Positions 1-10,058 are shown, counted from the stretch's first letter. The stretch is DNA of 64,000 nucleotides from Mesorhizobium loti (GCF_013170705.1 NZ_CP033334.1:1768501-1832500); one strand, 5' to 3'. Numbers and translations: made by a program. The notes: generated by a model not told the origin, from the letters alone.

Positions 1-2368
1 CGGTCAGATCGTCAAACGCCTCGATCGGCGCCGGCTTGCCGAGATAGTAGCCCTGGCCGATCTCGCAGGCTTCCGCGTCCAGGAATTTGAGCTCGCCAAG
101 CGTCTCGACGCCTTCGGCAAGGACCGGCAGGCCGAGGCCACGTCCCAACCCCAGCACGGCGCGCACGATCGCCGCTACCTGACCGTTCGTGTCGACCGCC
201 TTGATGAAGGAGGCGTCGATCTTGATCTTGTCGAACGGGAAGGCGCGCAGGTTGGAGAGGGAGGAATAGCCGGTTCCGAAATCGTCCATGGCGACGCGCA
301 CGCCAAGCGCCTTGACCTGCCGCAGGGTTGCCAGCGCGCGCGGCATGTCCTTCACCAGCGCTGTTTCGGTGATCTCGAGTTCCAGTCGTGTCGGGGCAAG
401 GCCTGTCTTCAGCAGGGTCTCATGGACCTTGCGGCTGAAATTGGGATTGTGAAGCTGTACCGCGGAGACGTTGACGGCGACCATCAGCGGATTCTCCCAG
501 CGGGCGGCTTCCTCGCAGGCCGCGTCGAGCACCCAGTCGCCGATCTGCCCAATGGCGCCGCTGTCCTCGGCGACCGGGATGAATATGGCCGGGGAAACGT
601 CGCCGCGTTCGGGATGGCGCCAGCGGATCAGGGCTTCGAAGCCAACCATCCTGCCGCTGCTGATCTCTTTCTGCGGCTGATAGACGAGGTAGAATTCGCC
701 ACGCGCGACGGCCTGGCGCAATTCGTGCTCCATCACGCGCCTGTCGCGGGCCTCGGTGCCCATCGACGCCTCGAAATAGCGATAGGTGTCCCTGCCTTCG
801 GTCTTGGCCCGGTAGAGTGCCGTATCGGCATGGCTGATCAGGCTGGTCTGGTCCCCGGCATCGAGCGGATAGATCGCGATGCCGATGCTGGCAGAGACCA
901 GCCCGCCACCTGCCGCTGACCGGTTTTCTTCACGCATGGCGGCGAGAACCGAGCCTGCGATGCGGCCCGCCGCCTGCGGGTCGGGCAGGTTGGGGGCGAT
1001 GATGGCGAATTCGTCGCCGCCAAGGCGTGCAAGCAATTGTCCTTGGCGCAGAACGCCCGCCGCGCAGCTTGCCACCTTCTGCAGCATCGCATCGCCGGCG
1101 CCGTGTCCGTAGAGGTCGTTCACTTCCTTGAAACGGTCGAGGTCGAACAGCAGAAGTGCGAGATGCCGGCCTTTGACGGCCGTCTCGGCAGTGCCGGCCC
1201 GGTTCATGGATGCGATTTCCGCGTCGAGGCGGCTCGAGAAACTGCGGCGATTGGCAAGCCCTGTCAGCGGGTCGAAATGGGCGAGGCGAAGGATTTCCTC
1301 CTCAGCCCTCTTGCGTTCGCGGATGTCGCGGACGGCGATGACATTGTGGGGTTTGCCGCAATAGTCGATGCTTCGGGCGATCAGTTCGACGGGAATTTGC
1401 GCGCCGTCGCTGTTCCTCAACTCCGCCTCTCGCGGTTGGCCTTCCAGGCTGGCCGCGTCGGTTGCGGTGCGTTCGTCGAAGAGCTCGCCCAGTTCCTTGC
1501 CGTGCAGCGCCGCGGCTGGCGTGCCGGCCAGCTTGCCCATGCTGTCATTGGCGCTGACGATGCGGTTGCCGTCGCAGACGATCAGCCCCTCCACGGCGGC
1601 ATTGGCCAGGCCGTGCATGCGGTCGACCTCGAGCTTCTGGCGACGGAAACGCAGGTCGATCCACAGCGCCGATGCCGACAGCACCAGGATGACCAGCGTG
1701 GCGGCGGCGACCGCGAAGGCCTGCGAGGTCGGCGCGATCGTATATTCGGAGATGGTGATCGAGGAATCGGGAAAGATCGAGACGGCGCTCATGCCGATGA
1801 AGTGCAAGGTGCAGATCGCCAGCGTCAGAAGCACCGCGCCGACGGACGTCGCCGGCAAGGAGGGGCGGCGCAGCACGACACGCAGCGCCAGCGCCGCGAG
1901 CATTACGCCCGCCAGCAGGGAAACGGCGACCAGCAACAGGTTCCACTCGATCCGGCCCTGAACCTCGAATGCCGCCATGCCCGTGTAGTGCATGGCCGCG
2001 ATGCCACCACCTAGAACGGCGCCGCCGACGAGATGATAGTCAAGTTCGTCCCGCAAGGTGGCGATCCAGATACCTGCCGCCGTCAGCGTCACCGAAGCGG
2101 CCAGCGAGAGCACGGAGAGCCCCGGATCGTAGGCGCTGGGTATGCCCGGCGTGAACGCAAGCATGGCGATGAAATGCGTTGCCCAGATGCCAAAGCCGGT
2201 CGAGGTGGCCGCGATCATCAGCCAGGCAAGCCGGTTCCTGTCCGTCGAGCGGCTGATGTGGTGAAGCAGATTGACAGCAGAGAAACAGGAAATTCCGCAG
2301 ATCAGCGCGGCGAGTGCGACCAGTCTCAGATCGTGCTGGTTCACGATGCAATTATAGACCGTCAACAT
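1..2368 (-). CDS. MHYT-GGDEF-EAL c-di-GMP turnover protein, 3' end cut by window edge
   Basis: The reading frame runs from ATG at 2368 leftwards to base 1 without a stop, so the C-terminus of the EAL domain lies outside the window. The N-terminus is an integral-membrane MHYT domain: three copies of the signature are visible (THFIAM, MHYTGM, LHFIGM, about residues 65-185) with about seven hydrophobic segments; the family is thought to sense a diatomic gas or copper. A PAS-like stretch follows (about 230-340), then a GGDEF domain with an intact LGGDEF motif near residue 450 and an EAL domain with FEALIRW near 575 and LELEIT near 665. Both catalytic motifs are intact, so it could make or break c-di-GMP; which dominates cannot be read from sequence. 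It points away from ugpB, and the two share an upstream region of about 320 bp. Confidence 0.9.
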   Translation of the reverse strand, partial: MLTVYNCIVNQHDLRLVALAALICGISCFSAVNLLHHISRSTDRNRLAWLMIAATSTGFGIWATHFIAMLAFTPGIPSAYDPGLSVLSLAASVTLTAAGIWIATLRDELDYHLVGGAVLGGGIAAMHYTGMAAFEVQGRIEWNLLLVAVSLLAGVMLAALALRVVLRRPSLPATSVGAVLLTLAICTLHFIGMSAVSIFPDSSITISEYTIAPTSQAFAVAAATLVILVLSASALWIDLRFRRQKLEVDRMHGLANAAVEGLIVCDGNRIVSANDSMGKLAGTPAAALHGKELGELFDERTATDAASLEGQPREAELRNSDGAQIPVELIARSIDYCGKPHNVIAVRDIRERKRAEEEILRLAHFDPLTGLANRRSFSSRLDAEIASMNRAGTAETAVKGRHLALLLFDLDRFKEVNDLYGHGAGDAMLQKVASCAAGVLRQGQLLARLGGDEFAIIAPNLPDPQAAGRIAGSVLAAMREENRSAAGGGLVSASIGIAIYPLDAGDQTSLISHADTALYRAKTEGRDTYRYFEASMGTEARDRRVMEHELRQAVARGEFYLVYQPQKEISSGRMVGFEALIRWRHPERGDVSPAIFIPVAEDSGAIGQIGDWVLDAACEEAARWENPLMVAVNVSAVQLHNPNFSRKVHETLLKTGLAPTRLELEITETALVKDMPRALATLRQVKALGVRVAMDDFGTGYSSLSNLRAFPFDKIKIDASFIKAVDTNGQVAAIVRAVLGLGRGLGLPVLAEGVETLGELKFLDAEACEIGQGYYLGKPAPIEAFDDLT

Positions 2369-2686
2369 CTTATTTCCCCAAGCCCATCGGAAATAAAAAA
2401 CGAAATATGACTGATTAATGCTTGGCCGTTGAAGGATCGATGAAGTCGCCTGCAACTGTAGCGTGCATTTCCGACGTGGAGCCCGTAGCATGCCAGGATT
2501 TCGGTCGCCCTAGCTATCCAAGGCGCCGGTGCGACGTTTTGATGCCGGTCAAGCCGCCGAGGGAGAGCAGCGAGCAGCCGTGCAAAGGCCTGAACGCCAC
2601 AGCAGAACTGTCACATACCTTCTCTAAGAGAGCGGGCAAGGACTTGCGCAAGACCCTTGTCACCAGCCACTCAAGAGGGAAAAACC
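2369..2686. other. Divergent intergenic region, MHYT protein / ugpB
   Basis: This 318-bp stretch holds no convincing gene. It must carry promoters for both neighbours. A TTG-initiated extension of ugpB (2657) was set aside because the ATG at 2687 is preceded by AGAGGGA and starts a good signal peptide. A CTGTCAC heptamer at 2608-2614 resembles half of a Pho box. Confidence 0.6.
2608..2625 (+). promoter_or_regulatory. Possible PhoB box (one good half-site)
   Basis: CTGTCAC at 2608-2614 matches six of seven bases of the PhoB heptamer CTGTCAT. The next heptamer after four bases (2619-2625, CTTCTCT) matches only four of seven. ugp genes are phosphate-starvation genes in many bacteria, so the position, about 70 bp before ugpB, is sensible, but the second half-site is weak. 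Confidence 0.3.
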
Positions 2687-4039
2687 ATGACCATGATCAA
2701 GCGGGGCCTTGCTGCCCTTGCCGCAGGTGCACTCAGCACCGCGCTGGCGATGCCTGCCTTTGCGGAGCCGGTAAAATTCGATTTCTGGTTCGGCCTTTCG
2801 GGCGACCTCGCCCGCGTCGTCGACACGCTGTGCAAGAATTTCAACGAGTCGCAGAAGGACTATGAAGTCGTCTGCACCAGTCAGGGCAACTACGACGCCA
2901 CGCTGCAGAACACCATTGCCGCCTTCCGCGCCGGCAAGCAGCCGGCCGTCGTCCAGGTCTATGATGTCGGCACCGCCACCATGATGCTGTCCGGCGCCTA
3001 CAAGCCCGCCGACAAGCTGATGGAAGAAAACGGCTACAAGATCGACTACGCGGACTATTTCCCCGGCATCGCGCGCTACTACGCGACGTCGAAGGGCGAG
3101 ATGCTGTCCTTCCCGTTCAATTCCTCGACCGCGCTGATGTACTGGAACAAGGATGCCTTCGCCAAGATCGGCAAGACCGAGGCGCCGAAGACCTGGGAAG
3201 ATGTCGGCGCCGATCTCAAGGCGATGAAGGAAGCCGGCTACGAATGCCCGATGGCGATCAACATCTCGGCCAACGAAAGCTGGCAGCTGATGGAACAGTT
3301 CTCGGCGCTGCACAACCAGCCGATCGCCACCAAGAGCAACGGCTATGACGGCCTCGACGCGCGCCTGGAAGTCAACAAGACCAAATTCGTCCAGTACGTC
3401 ACCGATCTCAAGAAGTGGTATGACGCCGGTCTCATCAAGATCAAGTCCAAGGATCTTGGCCAGGACATGGTCCAGGCCTTCGCCTCGGGCACCTGCCAGG
3501 TCATCCTGACCTCGGTCGGCGACCATGGCACCGTCGGCAAGACGCAGAAGGAAGGCATGAACTGGGATGTCGCCGAGCTGCCCGTCTATGCTGGCACCGA
3601 GCGCAAGAATTCGCTCGTCGGCGGCGCCTCCCTGTGGGTTCTCTCGGGCAAGTCGGATGCGGAATACAAGGGCGCGGCCGCGTTCCTCAACTTCATCCAC
3701 GACCCCAAGACCGCCTTGTTCTGGTCGACCAACACCGGCTACATCCCGGTGACAAAGTCGGGCTTCGACTACATGAAGTCGAGCGGGTTCTACGACAAGG
3801 CTCCCTACAAGGGCCGTGAAGTCGCGATCGCCAGCCTGACCGCTTCCGAACCGACCGAAATCACCCGCGGTGTGCGCCTGGGCAATTTCACCCAGATCCG
3901 CGCCGAGTTCGGTACGCAGATGCAGGCGATCTTCGCCAACAAGGTCAGCGTCCAGGAGGGCCTCGATACGTTGGTCAAGAATGGCGATGCCATCCTCGAC
4001 CGCTTCCAGCAGACCTATCCGGGCAAGACCCTGCCCTAA
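2687..4039 (+). CDS. ugpB: sn-glycerol-3-phosphate ABC transporter, periplasmic binding protein
   Basis: A 450-aa family 1 extracellular solute-binding protein. A classical signal peptide (basic MTMIKR start, hydrophobic core, cleavage after AMPAFA) is followed by mature EPVKFDFWFGLSGDL. Length and sequence fit UgpB, which captures glycerol-3-phosphate and glycerophosphodiesters in the periplasm and hands them to UgpAE. The Ser/Asn/Tyr-rich segments (SQGNYDATLQNT, FNSSTALMYWN) lie where UgpB contacts ligand. Start chosen at ATG 2687 with AGAGGGA seven bases upstream. It is first in the ugpBAEC order; 164 bp holding a hairpin and a repeat separate it from ugpA, which would suit higher expression of the binding protein than of the membrane components. 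Confidence 0.93.
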   Translation: MTMIKRGLAALAAGALSTALAMPAFAEPVKFDFWFGLSGDLARVVDTLCKNFNESQKDYEVVCTSQGNYDATLQNTIAAFRAGKQPAVVQVYDVGTATMMLSGAYKPADKLMEENGYKIDYADYFPGIARYYATSKGEMLSFPFNSSTALMYWNKDAFAKIGKTEAPKTWEDVGADLKAMKEAGYECPMAINISANESWQLMEQFSALHNQPIATKSNGYDGLDARLEVNKTKFVQYVTDLKKWYDAGLIKIKSKDLGQDMVQAFASGTCQVILTSVGDHGTVGKTQKEGMNWDVAELPVYAGTERKNSLVGGASLWVLSGKSDAEYKGAAAFLNFIHDPKTALFWSTNTGYIPVTKSGFDYMKSSGFYDKAPYKGREVAIASLTASEPTEITRGVRLGNFTQIRAEFGTQMQAIFANKVSVQEGLDTLVKNGDAILDRFQQTYPGKTLP

Positions 4040-4055
4040 TCCCGGATAGCGGAGC

Positions 4056-4084
4056 GGCCGTCCGTCGGGACTCGACGGACGGCC
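4056..4084 (+). terminator. Strong hairpin after ugpB (partial terminator or mRNA stabiliser)
   Basis: GGCCGTCCGTC at 4056-4066 pairs perfectly with GACGGACGGCC at 4074-4084 across a 7-base loop, starting 16 bases after the ugpB stop. Only a weak ATTTC follows, so it is more likely a 3'-end stabiliser or leaky terminator than a full stop, since ugpAEC lie downstream. Confidence 0.6.
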
Positions 4085-4107
4085 ATTTCGTACAAGTTTT
4101 GATTTAC

Positions 4108-4150
4108 GCATGCCCTTATCCCGAAACCGGGATCCGTTTCGGAGACATGC
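4108..4150. repeat. Palindromic intergenic repeat between ugpB and ugpA
   Basis: A 43-bp element with outer arms GCATG (4108-4112) and CATGC (4146-4150) and inner arms CCGAAAC (4121-4127) and GTTTCGG (4136-4142). It resembles a short palindromic repeat that I recall as common in Mesorhizobium intergenic DNA. Only this copy was found in the window. Confidence 0.55.
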
Positions 4151-4203
4151 AGTAGTCTTCCGCCGGGAAAGCGGACCGGCGGTTCAACGGCATCGGCGGA
4201 TCG

Positions 4204-5088
4204 ATGGAAAAACGCGTCACTTTCGGCAAATGGACGATCGGCATCCTTTTCGCGGTGCCGCAGCTCCTCCTGATCTTCACGTTCTTCTATTGGCCCGCCG
4301 GCCAGGCCGTTTACTGGTCGCTGACGCTGCAGCAACCCTGGGGCGGCGGCAACATCTGGGTCGGGCTCGACAATTTCCGTTCGATCCTGTCCAACGCCGA
4401 TTACTGGAACTCCATCACCGCCAGCCTGATTTTTGCCGGGATCAGCACCGGGCTTGCAATGTTCATCGCGCTGGTGCTCGCGGCCCTGACCGATCGGCAA
4501 CTCGCCGGCTCGCGTCTCTATCGCGTGGTGCTGATCTGGCCCTATGGCATCGCCGCGCCGGCGCTGGCGATGGCGTTCCGCTTCATCCTGGCGCCGGAAG
4601 CCGGCTTCATGGCCGTGGTCAACCGGGTCTGGCCCGGCTTCTGGGATCCCGGCCTCGACGGCGCCGACGCCATGGCTTCGATCATCGTCGCCTTCTCGTG
4701 GAAATATGTCGGTTACAACTTCATCTTCTTCCTGGCCGCCTTCCAGGCCATCCCGCGTTCGCTGATCGAGGCCGCCGCGATGGACGGTTCCGGTGTCATC
4801 AGGCGTTTCCGGGACATCCAGTTCCCGCTAATCACGCCGACGATCTTCTTCCTGCTGGTCATCAACATCACCGAAAGCTTCCAGGATTCGTTCGGCATCG
4901 TCGACATCATGACCGCTGGCGGCCCGGCGAACGCCACCAATCTGATGGTCTACAAGATCTATTCAGACGGCTTCAAAGGCCTCGATTATTCGGGCGCCGC
5001 CGCGCAGAGCATTATCCTGATGCTGCTTATCATCGTGCTCACCATCTTCCAGTTCCGCTTCATCGAGCGGCGCGTGCATTACAGGTGA
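4204..5088 (+). CDS. ugpA: sn-glycerol-3-phosphate ABC transporter permease UgpA
   Basis: A 294-aa inner-membrane permease of the MalF/UgpA type with six predicted membrane segments, the first near residues 10-35. The EAA loop that docks on the ATPase is visible as EAAAMDGSGVIRRFRDIQFP near residue 195. It pairs with UgpE to form the channel. It starts 164 bp after ugpB and ends 7 bp before ugpE, so ugpA, ugpE and ugpC are tightly packed and surely co-transcribed. Confidence 0.93.
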   Translation: MEKRVTFGKWTIGILFAVPQLLLIFTFFYWPAGQAVYWSLTLQQPWGGGNIWVGLDNFRSILSNADYWNSITASLIFAGISTGLAMFIALVLAALTDRQLAGSRLYRVVLIWPYGIAAPALAMAFRFILAPEAGFMAVVNRVWPGFWDPGLDGADAMASIIVAFSWKYVGYNFIFFLAAFQAIPRSLIEAAAMDGSGVIRRFRDIQFPLITPTIFFLLVINITESFQDSFGIVDIMTAGGPANATNLMVYKIYSDGFKGLDYSGAAAQSIILMLLIIVLTIFQFRFIERRVHYR

Positions 5089-5095
5089 GATCGCC

Positions 5096-6010
5096 ATGGT
5101 CGAGCGCACTCCGTTCCTCAATTTCTTCACGCACCTGATCCTGTTCATCGGCTTCGTCTTCTGCATCGCGCCGTTCGTGGTCGTTGCGATCGCCGCGTCG
5201 CACAATCTCAGGGATGTCAACGACGTGCCGATGTCGCTGCTGCCGGGCAGCGACTTCTGGGTCAATATCAAGACCGCCTGGACGACGGCAGACCTCGGCC
5301 CCAAGCTGCTCAATAGCTTCATCATGGCGGCAGGTGTCGCCGCCGGCAAGGTGATCATCTCGGCGCTCACCGCCTTCTCGATCGTCTATTTCCGCTATCC
5401 CGGGCGCAACTTCATCTTCTGGCTGATCTTCGTGACGTTGATGCTGCCGCTGGAGGTGCGCATCGTGCCGACCTACGCGGTCGTTGCCAATGTGCTGTCG
5501 CCCTATCAGGCGATTCTGGACGTGACCGGCCTGAGCTGGCTGATCGAGAAGGTGTCGGGCGTGCAGGTCTCGCTCAGTCTCGGGCTGCTCAATTCCTATA
5601 CCGGGCTGATCATGCCGCTGATCGCGACGGCCACCGGCACGTTTCTCTACCGGCAGTTCTTCCTGACGGTGCCGGATGAACTGACCGAGGCGGCGCGCAT
5701 GGACGGCGCGGGGGCACTGCGGTTCTTCATCGATATCCTGTTGCCGCTGTCGCGCAACAACATGGCGGCACTTGGCACCATCATGTTCCTATGGGCCTGG
5801 AACCAGTATCTTTGGCCCCTGCTCATCACCACCGACCAGTCGCACGCCACGGCGGTCACCGAGCTCAAGCAACTGATCCCCAATGTCGGCGGCATTCCGG
5901 AATGGAACATCGCCATGGCGGGGACGCTGATCGTCATGCTGCCGCCGCTGATCGTCGTGGTGCTGATGCAGCGCTGGTTCGTGCGCGGTCTGATCGCCAC
6001 CGAGAAATAA
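5096..6010 (+). CDS. ugpE: sn-glycerol-3-phosphate ABC transporter permease UgpE
   Basis: A 304-aa permease of the MalG/UgpE type, the second half of the translocation pore. Six hydrophobic segments and an EAA loop (EAARMDGAGALRFFIDILLP, near residue 200) are visible. It is slightly longer than the 281-aa E. coli protein, mainly in periplasmic loops around residues 40-60 and 140-165. It sits 7 bp after ugpA and 12 bp before ugpC, with GAGGAG before the ugpC start. Confidence 0.93.
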   Translation: MVERTPFLNFFTHLILFIGFVFCIAPFVVVAIAASHNLRDVNDVPMSLLPGSDFWVNIKTAWTTADLGPKLLNSFIMAAGVAAGKVIISALTAFSIVYFRYPGRNFIFWLIFVTLMLPLEVRIVPTYAVVANVLSPYQAILDVTGLSWLIEKVSGVQVSLSLGLLNSYTGLIMPLIATATGTFLYRQFFLTVPDELTEAARMDGAGALRFFIDILLPLSRNNMAALGTIMFLWAWNQYLWPLLITTDQSHATAVTELKQLIPNVGGIPEWNIAMAGTLIVMLPPLIVVVLMQRWFVRGLIATEK

Positions 6011-6022
6011 GAGGAGACAAAA

Positions 6023-7123
6023 ATGGCCTCCATCGCAATACGCGGCGTCAAGAAGAACTATGCCAGGACGCAGGTCGTGCACGGTGTCGACCTCGACTTC
6101 GCCTCCGGCGAATTCGTCGTCATCCTCGGACCGTCCGGCTGCGGCAAGTCCACGCTGCTACGCATGATCGCCGGGCTGGAAGAGATTTCCGGCGGCGAGA
6201 TCGCGATCGACGGCACTGTCGTCAACAAGCTGGAGCCACGCGAGCGCGGCTGCGCCATGGTGTTCCAGAACTACGCCCTCTATCCGCATATGAGCGTCGC
6301 CCAGAACATCGGCTATTCGCTCAAGGTCGCCGGTGTGCCCTCGGCCGAACGCACGCAGCGGATCCAGGCGGTTGCCCGCACTTTGGAGCTTGAACATCTG
6401 CTCGACCGCAAGCCGATGGCGCTTTCCGGCGGCCAGCGTCAGCGCGTCGCCATGGGCCGCGCGATGATCCGCGAACCGAAGGTGTTCCTGTTCGACGAAC
6501 CGCTGTCCAATCTCGACGCCAAGCTGCGCGTGCAGATGCGCTCGGAAATCCGCAAGCTGCATCGCCGCCTGAACGCCACCTCCGTCTTCGTCACGCACGA
6601 TCAGGTCGAGGCGATGACGCTCGCCGACCGGCTGGTGGTGATGAATGGCGGACGCGTCGAACAGGTCGGCACACCGGGTGAAATCTACACCCGCCCGGCC
6701 AGCCGCTTCGTCGCCACCTTTGTCGGCGCGCCGGCGATGAACATTCTGGAAGGCACGGTCGAGCTCGACGGGCTGTCGCTGCTTGGCGGCGGACGGCGCC
6801 TGGCTATCGCTCGCGCCGGCCTGCCGGTCGGCACGAAGGTGGCGATGGGCATCCGGCCGGAAGCCGTACGGCTGGTGGCACCGGGCACGGCCGGCGCGCT
6901 CGACGCCACCGTGGACCTGGTCGAGGAATTGGGCGCGGGGAGGGTGATCCATGTCGATCTCGACGGCGCGCCGTTTTCGGTGATGACGTCCGAGGCGGTC
7001 CGCCCCGAGCCCGGCAGTGCTGTTGGCTTGAAGATCTTGCCCGAGGACATGCATTTCTTCTCGTCGGAGACGGGAAGCCGCCTCGATGTCTTCAAGGCGT
7101 CCGTGCCCGAACCGGCGCTCTGA
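6023..7123 (+). CDS. ugpC: sn-glycerol-3-phosphate ABC transporter ATPase UgpC
   Basis: A 366-aa MalK-type ATPase that powers the Ugp importer. Walker A is GPSGCGKS (about residues 38-45), the Q-loop lies in [10 protein letters not shown], the ABC signature is LSGGQRQR, Walker B is VFLFDEP, and the switch His is in VTHDQ. The C-terminal 130 residues form the TOBE/OB-fold regulatory domain of the MalK/UgpC group. Its stop is 100 bp from the convergent end of the iron-transporter ATPase; I see no strong terminator between them. Confidence 0.93.
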   Translation: MASIAIRGVKKNYARTQVVHGVDLDFASGEFVVILGPSGCGKSTLLRMIAGLEEISGGEIAIDGTVVNKLEPRERGCAMVFQNYALYPHMSVAQNIGYSLKVAGVPSAERTQRIQAVARTLELEHLLDRKPMALSGGQRQRVAMGRAMIREPKVFLFDEPLSNLDAKLRVQMRSEIRKLHRRLNATSVFVTHDQVEAMTLADRLVVMNGGRVEQVGTPGEIYTRPASRFVATFVGAPAMNILEGTVELDGLSLLGGGRRLAIARAGLPVGTKVAMGIRPEAVRLVAPGTAGALDATVDLVEELGAGRVIHVDLDGAPFSVMTSEAVRPEPGSAVGLKILPEDMHFFSSETGSRLDVFKASVPEPAL

Positions 7124-7223
7124 TCTTCAGGCCTCCTCGAGCAGTGGCCGATCTGGTCAGCCGATACCCGCGAACGCATCGCCGCCTGAACTGTCCATTG
7201 CGCGCCGGCGGTGCCGTCGCGCT

Positions 7224-8306
7224 TCAGGCGAACACATGCGCCTTTCCCGACACGGTGAGCCGCACGATCTCGCCGACGGCCGGCGCGTCCATACCGGATT
7301 TGCGCAGGATCAGCGGCGTGTTGCCTATCGCGGCGGCGTCCGGCGGATCGGCGTTGTTCAGGAGCCGCACCGCGATCGTGCACGTCGCGCCGGCGAATTC
7401 CGATTCCGTCACCTCGCCGAACAACATGTCCGGCGTGCCTGACATGCCTTCGCGCGACGTCCGTTTCAGCCCGATCTGCTCCGGCCGCAGCATGATGCGG
7501 GCGACATCGCGGCTGTCCGAAGTGTCGACGGCGATGCGGCCAAGCGGCGAGCTGGCGAAGCCGCCCGAGATGCTCGCCGGCAGGATGATGGCATCGCCGA
7601 GGAACTCCGCGATCATCCTGTCCTTCGGCTTGAGGTAGAGATCGCGCGGCGTGCCGACCTGCGAGAATATGCCGTCGCGCATCACCGCCACCTGGCTGGC
7701 GAAGGACAGCGCCTCGGCCTGGTCGTGCGTCACCAGGATGGTGGTGATGCCGGCCGCCTCCAGAAGCTCGGCCACCGCCTTGCGCATCGAGGCGCGCAGG
7801 CCGGTGTCGAGTGCCGAGAACGGCTCGTCCAGCAGCATCAGCCGCGGCTTCATCGCCATGGCGCGGGCCAGCGCCACACGCTGCTGCTGGCCGCCTGAAA
7901 GTTCGTGCGGGCGGCGCTTGAGGATCGCCTTGTCCAGCCCCACGATGTAGGCGAGCTCGACGATGCGCTCGGCGCGCTTGTCCTCGCCCCGGTCCATGCC
8001 GAAACCGATATTGTCCAATATGGTCAGGTGCGGGAACAGGGCACCGTCCTGTGCCACCACGCCGATGCCGCGGCGATGTGCCGGGACGGCGGCGCCGCCA
8101 TTGGCCAGCACCTTGCCGTCGAGCATGATACGGCCCTGGTCCGGTGCCTCGAAGCCCGCGATCAGCCGCAGCAAGGTCGTCTTGCCGCAGCCGGAGGGGC
8201 CGACGATCGCGGTCCGGCTGCCGCTGGCGACATCGAGGTCGATGCCGGCAAGGGCCGCGACCGGGCCGTAATGCTTTTTCAGGCCGCTGATTTCGAGGAA
8301 GCTCAT
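7224..8306 (-). CDS. fbpC: Ferric-iron ABC transporter ATP-binding protein (FbpC/FutC type)
   Basis: A 360-aa ATPase starting at ATG 8306 ([14 protein letters not shown]). Walker A GPSGCGKT, signature LSGGQQQR, Walker B LMLLDEP and the His of VTHDQ are intact; a TOBE-like C-terminal domain follows residue 240. The ATG overlaps the TGA of the upstream permease (ATGA), which points to translational coupling. The companion binding protein has the tyrosine cluster of Fe(III)-binding FbpA proteins, so iron is the probable substrate. A longer frame reaching 8792 is an overlap with the permease gene. Confidence 0.85.
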   Translation of the reverse strand: MSFLEISGLKKHYGPVAALAGIDLDVASGSRTAIVGPSGCGKTTLLRLIAGFEAPDQGRIMLDGKVLANGGAAVPAHRRGIGVVAQDGALFPHLTILDNIGFGMDRGEDKRAERIVELAYIVGLDKAILKRRPHELSGGQQQRVALARAMAMKPRLMLLDEPFSALDTGLRASMRKAVAELLEAAGITTILVTHDQAEALSFASQVAVMRDGIFSQVGTPRDLYLKPKDRMIAEFLGDAIILPASISGGFASSPLGRIAVDTSDSRDVARIMLRPEQIGLKRTSREGMSGTPDMLFGEVTESEFAGATCTIAVRLLNNADPPDAAAIGNTPLILRKSGMDAPAVGEIVRLTVSGKAHVFA

Positions 8307-9934
8307 CGTCCCGCCATCCGTTTCGACTGGACATAGAGCAGCCATGTCAGAGGCAGCGACATCGCCACCATGATGAAGGCGTAAGGTGCCGCCGAGGCGT
8401 AATCGATCTCGCCGCTGTAGGACCAGAACGCCATCGCCAGCGTGCGGGTGCCGTTTGGCGCCAGCATCTGGGTCGCGGTCAGCTCGTTCATGATGCCGAG
8501 CGCCACCAGCGCCATGCCGGCCGCGGCGCCGGGCGCCGACAGGCGGATGGTCGTCGACCACAGCGCGTTGAGCGGCGGCCTGCCGAGGCTGGACGCGGCG
8601 CGCTCGAGCTCGACCGGGGCCTGGGCGATCGAGGCGCGCAGGCTGACCAGCGCGCGCGGCAGGAACATGAGTGCATAGGCGACCAGGATGGTGAACAGCG
8701 TCTGATAAAGCGGCAGGGCGATACGCACGGTGATGGTGACCAGCGCCAGCGCGATGACGACACCCGGCAGCGAGCCGACGATGTAGTTGCACCCTTCAAG
8801 CAGGCGCTGCAACGGTCCCGGCGCGCGGATCGAGATCCAGGCCATCGGCATGGCGGCGACGGTGGCAAGCAAGGCCCCGGCAAGCGACAGGAACAGCGTC
8901 TGGCCCAGTGCCAGGCTTATCTCGTCGAGACGCCAGACTTCGGCGCCGCCGGCGATGAGCCAGCGGCCGATGGTCACGAACGGCACGCCAAGCGCCAGCA
9001 ACGTGGTGACGGCAAGCAAGGCCAGGCTCGGGATGGTGGCGCGGCCGAGGCGCATGCGTTGCTGGTGGCGCGCCGCGCCGGAGCCGACGCGGGCGTAGCG
9101 CTCTTCTCCGCGCACCAGCACTTCGAGGCCCAGAAGCACGAAGCAGCAGGTCACCAGCACGCCGGCCAGCATGTTGGCGGCGGGGCCGTTGAAGGTCGAC
9201 TGGAACTGGTCGACGATCGCCGTGGTGAAGGTATCGAAGCGGATGAAGACGTAGAGGCCATATTCGGCCAGCAGATGCAGTCCGACCAGCAGCGAGCCGC
9301 CGCAGATGGCCAGCCTGAGTTGCGGCACCACGACACGCCAGAACACGCGCCAAGGCCCGAGGCCAAGGGCTGAGGCCGCGTCCTCCAGGGCGGGGTCGAG
9401 GCGGCGCAGCGCCGCCGATACGGGCAGATACAGGAAGGGGAAATAGGCGATCACGGACACCAGTACGCCGGCCCACAGGCCGTGCAGCCCGGGAACCATG
9501 GTGATCCAGGCATAGGAGTGCACGAAAGCCGGAATGGCAAGCGGCGCCACGCACAGCCAGGCCCAAAGCCTGGCGCCAGGCAGGTCACTGCGCTCGGTCA
9601 GCCAGGCCAGCGCGACAGACAGCACGATGGCGATCGGCACTGCCAGCAGGACCAGCAGGGTGGTGTTGACCAACAGTTCGCCGACGCGAGGCCGAAAGAC
9701 CAGCGCCGAAACGGTTTCCCAGCCCGTCTGCACCGCGGTCCAGATGATGAAGGCGAGCGGCAGAAGGGCGAGCAGCGAGACCAGAAGAGCGGCGGTGACA
9801 AGCCAGGGTGCCGCCCGCCGCCGCGCGTTTCGGCGCATCGTCGGCGGCAAGCCAGCGCGCGCGAGATGGACCGCGGGCTGCATCGGCTCAGACACCACAC
9901 GGTTGGGGTGCGGTGGCGGCAATAGAGGGACCAC
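8303..9934 (-). CDS. fbpB: Ferric-iron ABC transporter permease, fused two-domain (FbpB type)
   Basis: A single 543-aa polypeptide carrying two homologous permease halves, about 12 membrane segments in all, as in FbpB/SfuB. Each half has its own EAA-type loop ([20 protein letters not shown] near residue 185 and [16 protein letters not shown] near 440). The start is uncertain: GTG at 9934, ATG at 9883 ([11 protein letters not shown]) and ATG near 9838 (MRRNARRR) are all in frame, and none has a convincing ribosome site; the first membrane helix begins only after the last of these. It lies 124 bp after the binding-protein gene, with a terminator-like hairpin between, and overlaps the ATPase by four bases. 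Confidence 0.85.
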   Translation of the reverse strand: MVPLLPPPHPNRVVSEPMQPAVHLARAGLPPTMRRNARRRAAPWLVTAALLVSLLALLPLAFIIWTAVQTGWETVSALVFRPRVGELLVNTTLLVLLAVPIAIVLSVALAWLTERSDLPGARLWAWLCVAPLAIPAFVHSYAWITMVPGLHGLWAGVLVSVIAYFPFLYLPVSAALRRLDPALEDAASALGLGPWRVFWRVVVPQLRLAICGGSLLVGLHLLAEYGLYVFIRFDTFTTAIVDQFQSTFNGPAANMLAGVLVTCCFVLLGLEVLVRGEERYARVGSGAARHQQRMRLGRATIPSLALLAVTTLLALGVPFVTIGRWLIAGGAEVWRLDEISLALGQTLFLSLAGALLATVAAMPMAWISIRAPGPLQRLLEGCNYIVGSLPGVVIALALVTITVRIALPLYQTLFTILVAYALMFLPRALVSLRASIAQAPVELERAASSLGRPPLNALWSTTIRLSAPGAAAGMALVALGIMNELTATQMLAPNGTRTLAMAFWSYSGEIDYASAAPYAFIMVAMSLPLTWLLYVQSKRMAGR

Positions 9935-9982
9935 GATCGCGGTCAGGAACGCAGCGTGTCGTCATCGACGAATGCCATCTCG

Positions 9983-10024
9983 AAAAACAAAACGCTCCCG
10001 CGGAAGGCGAAGTCCCGCGGGAGC
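9983..10024 (-). terminator. Intrinsic terminator-like hairpin between iron-binding protein and permease
   Basis: On the minus strand a perfect 10-bp stem (GCTCCCGCGG at 9994-10003 with CCGCGGGAGC at 10015-10024) is followed by TTTTGTTTTT (9983-9992). It lies between the first and second genes of the importer, so it probably acts as a leaky terminator that lowers permease/ATPase expression relative to the binding protein. Confidence 0.75.
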
Positions 10025-10058
10025 TCGGTCGGTCTGTCCTTATTAGGACGAACAGCAA

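Noticed and set aside
2660..4111. 483-codon open frame opposite ugpB
   Set aside because: Mirror frame produced by high-GC codon bias; ugpB has a signal peptide, ribosome site and family match, the mirror has none.
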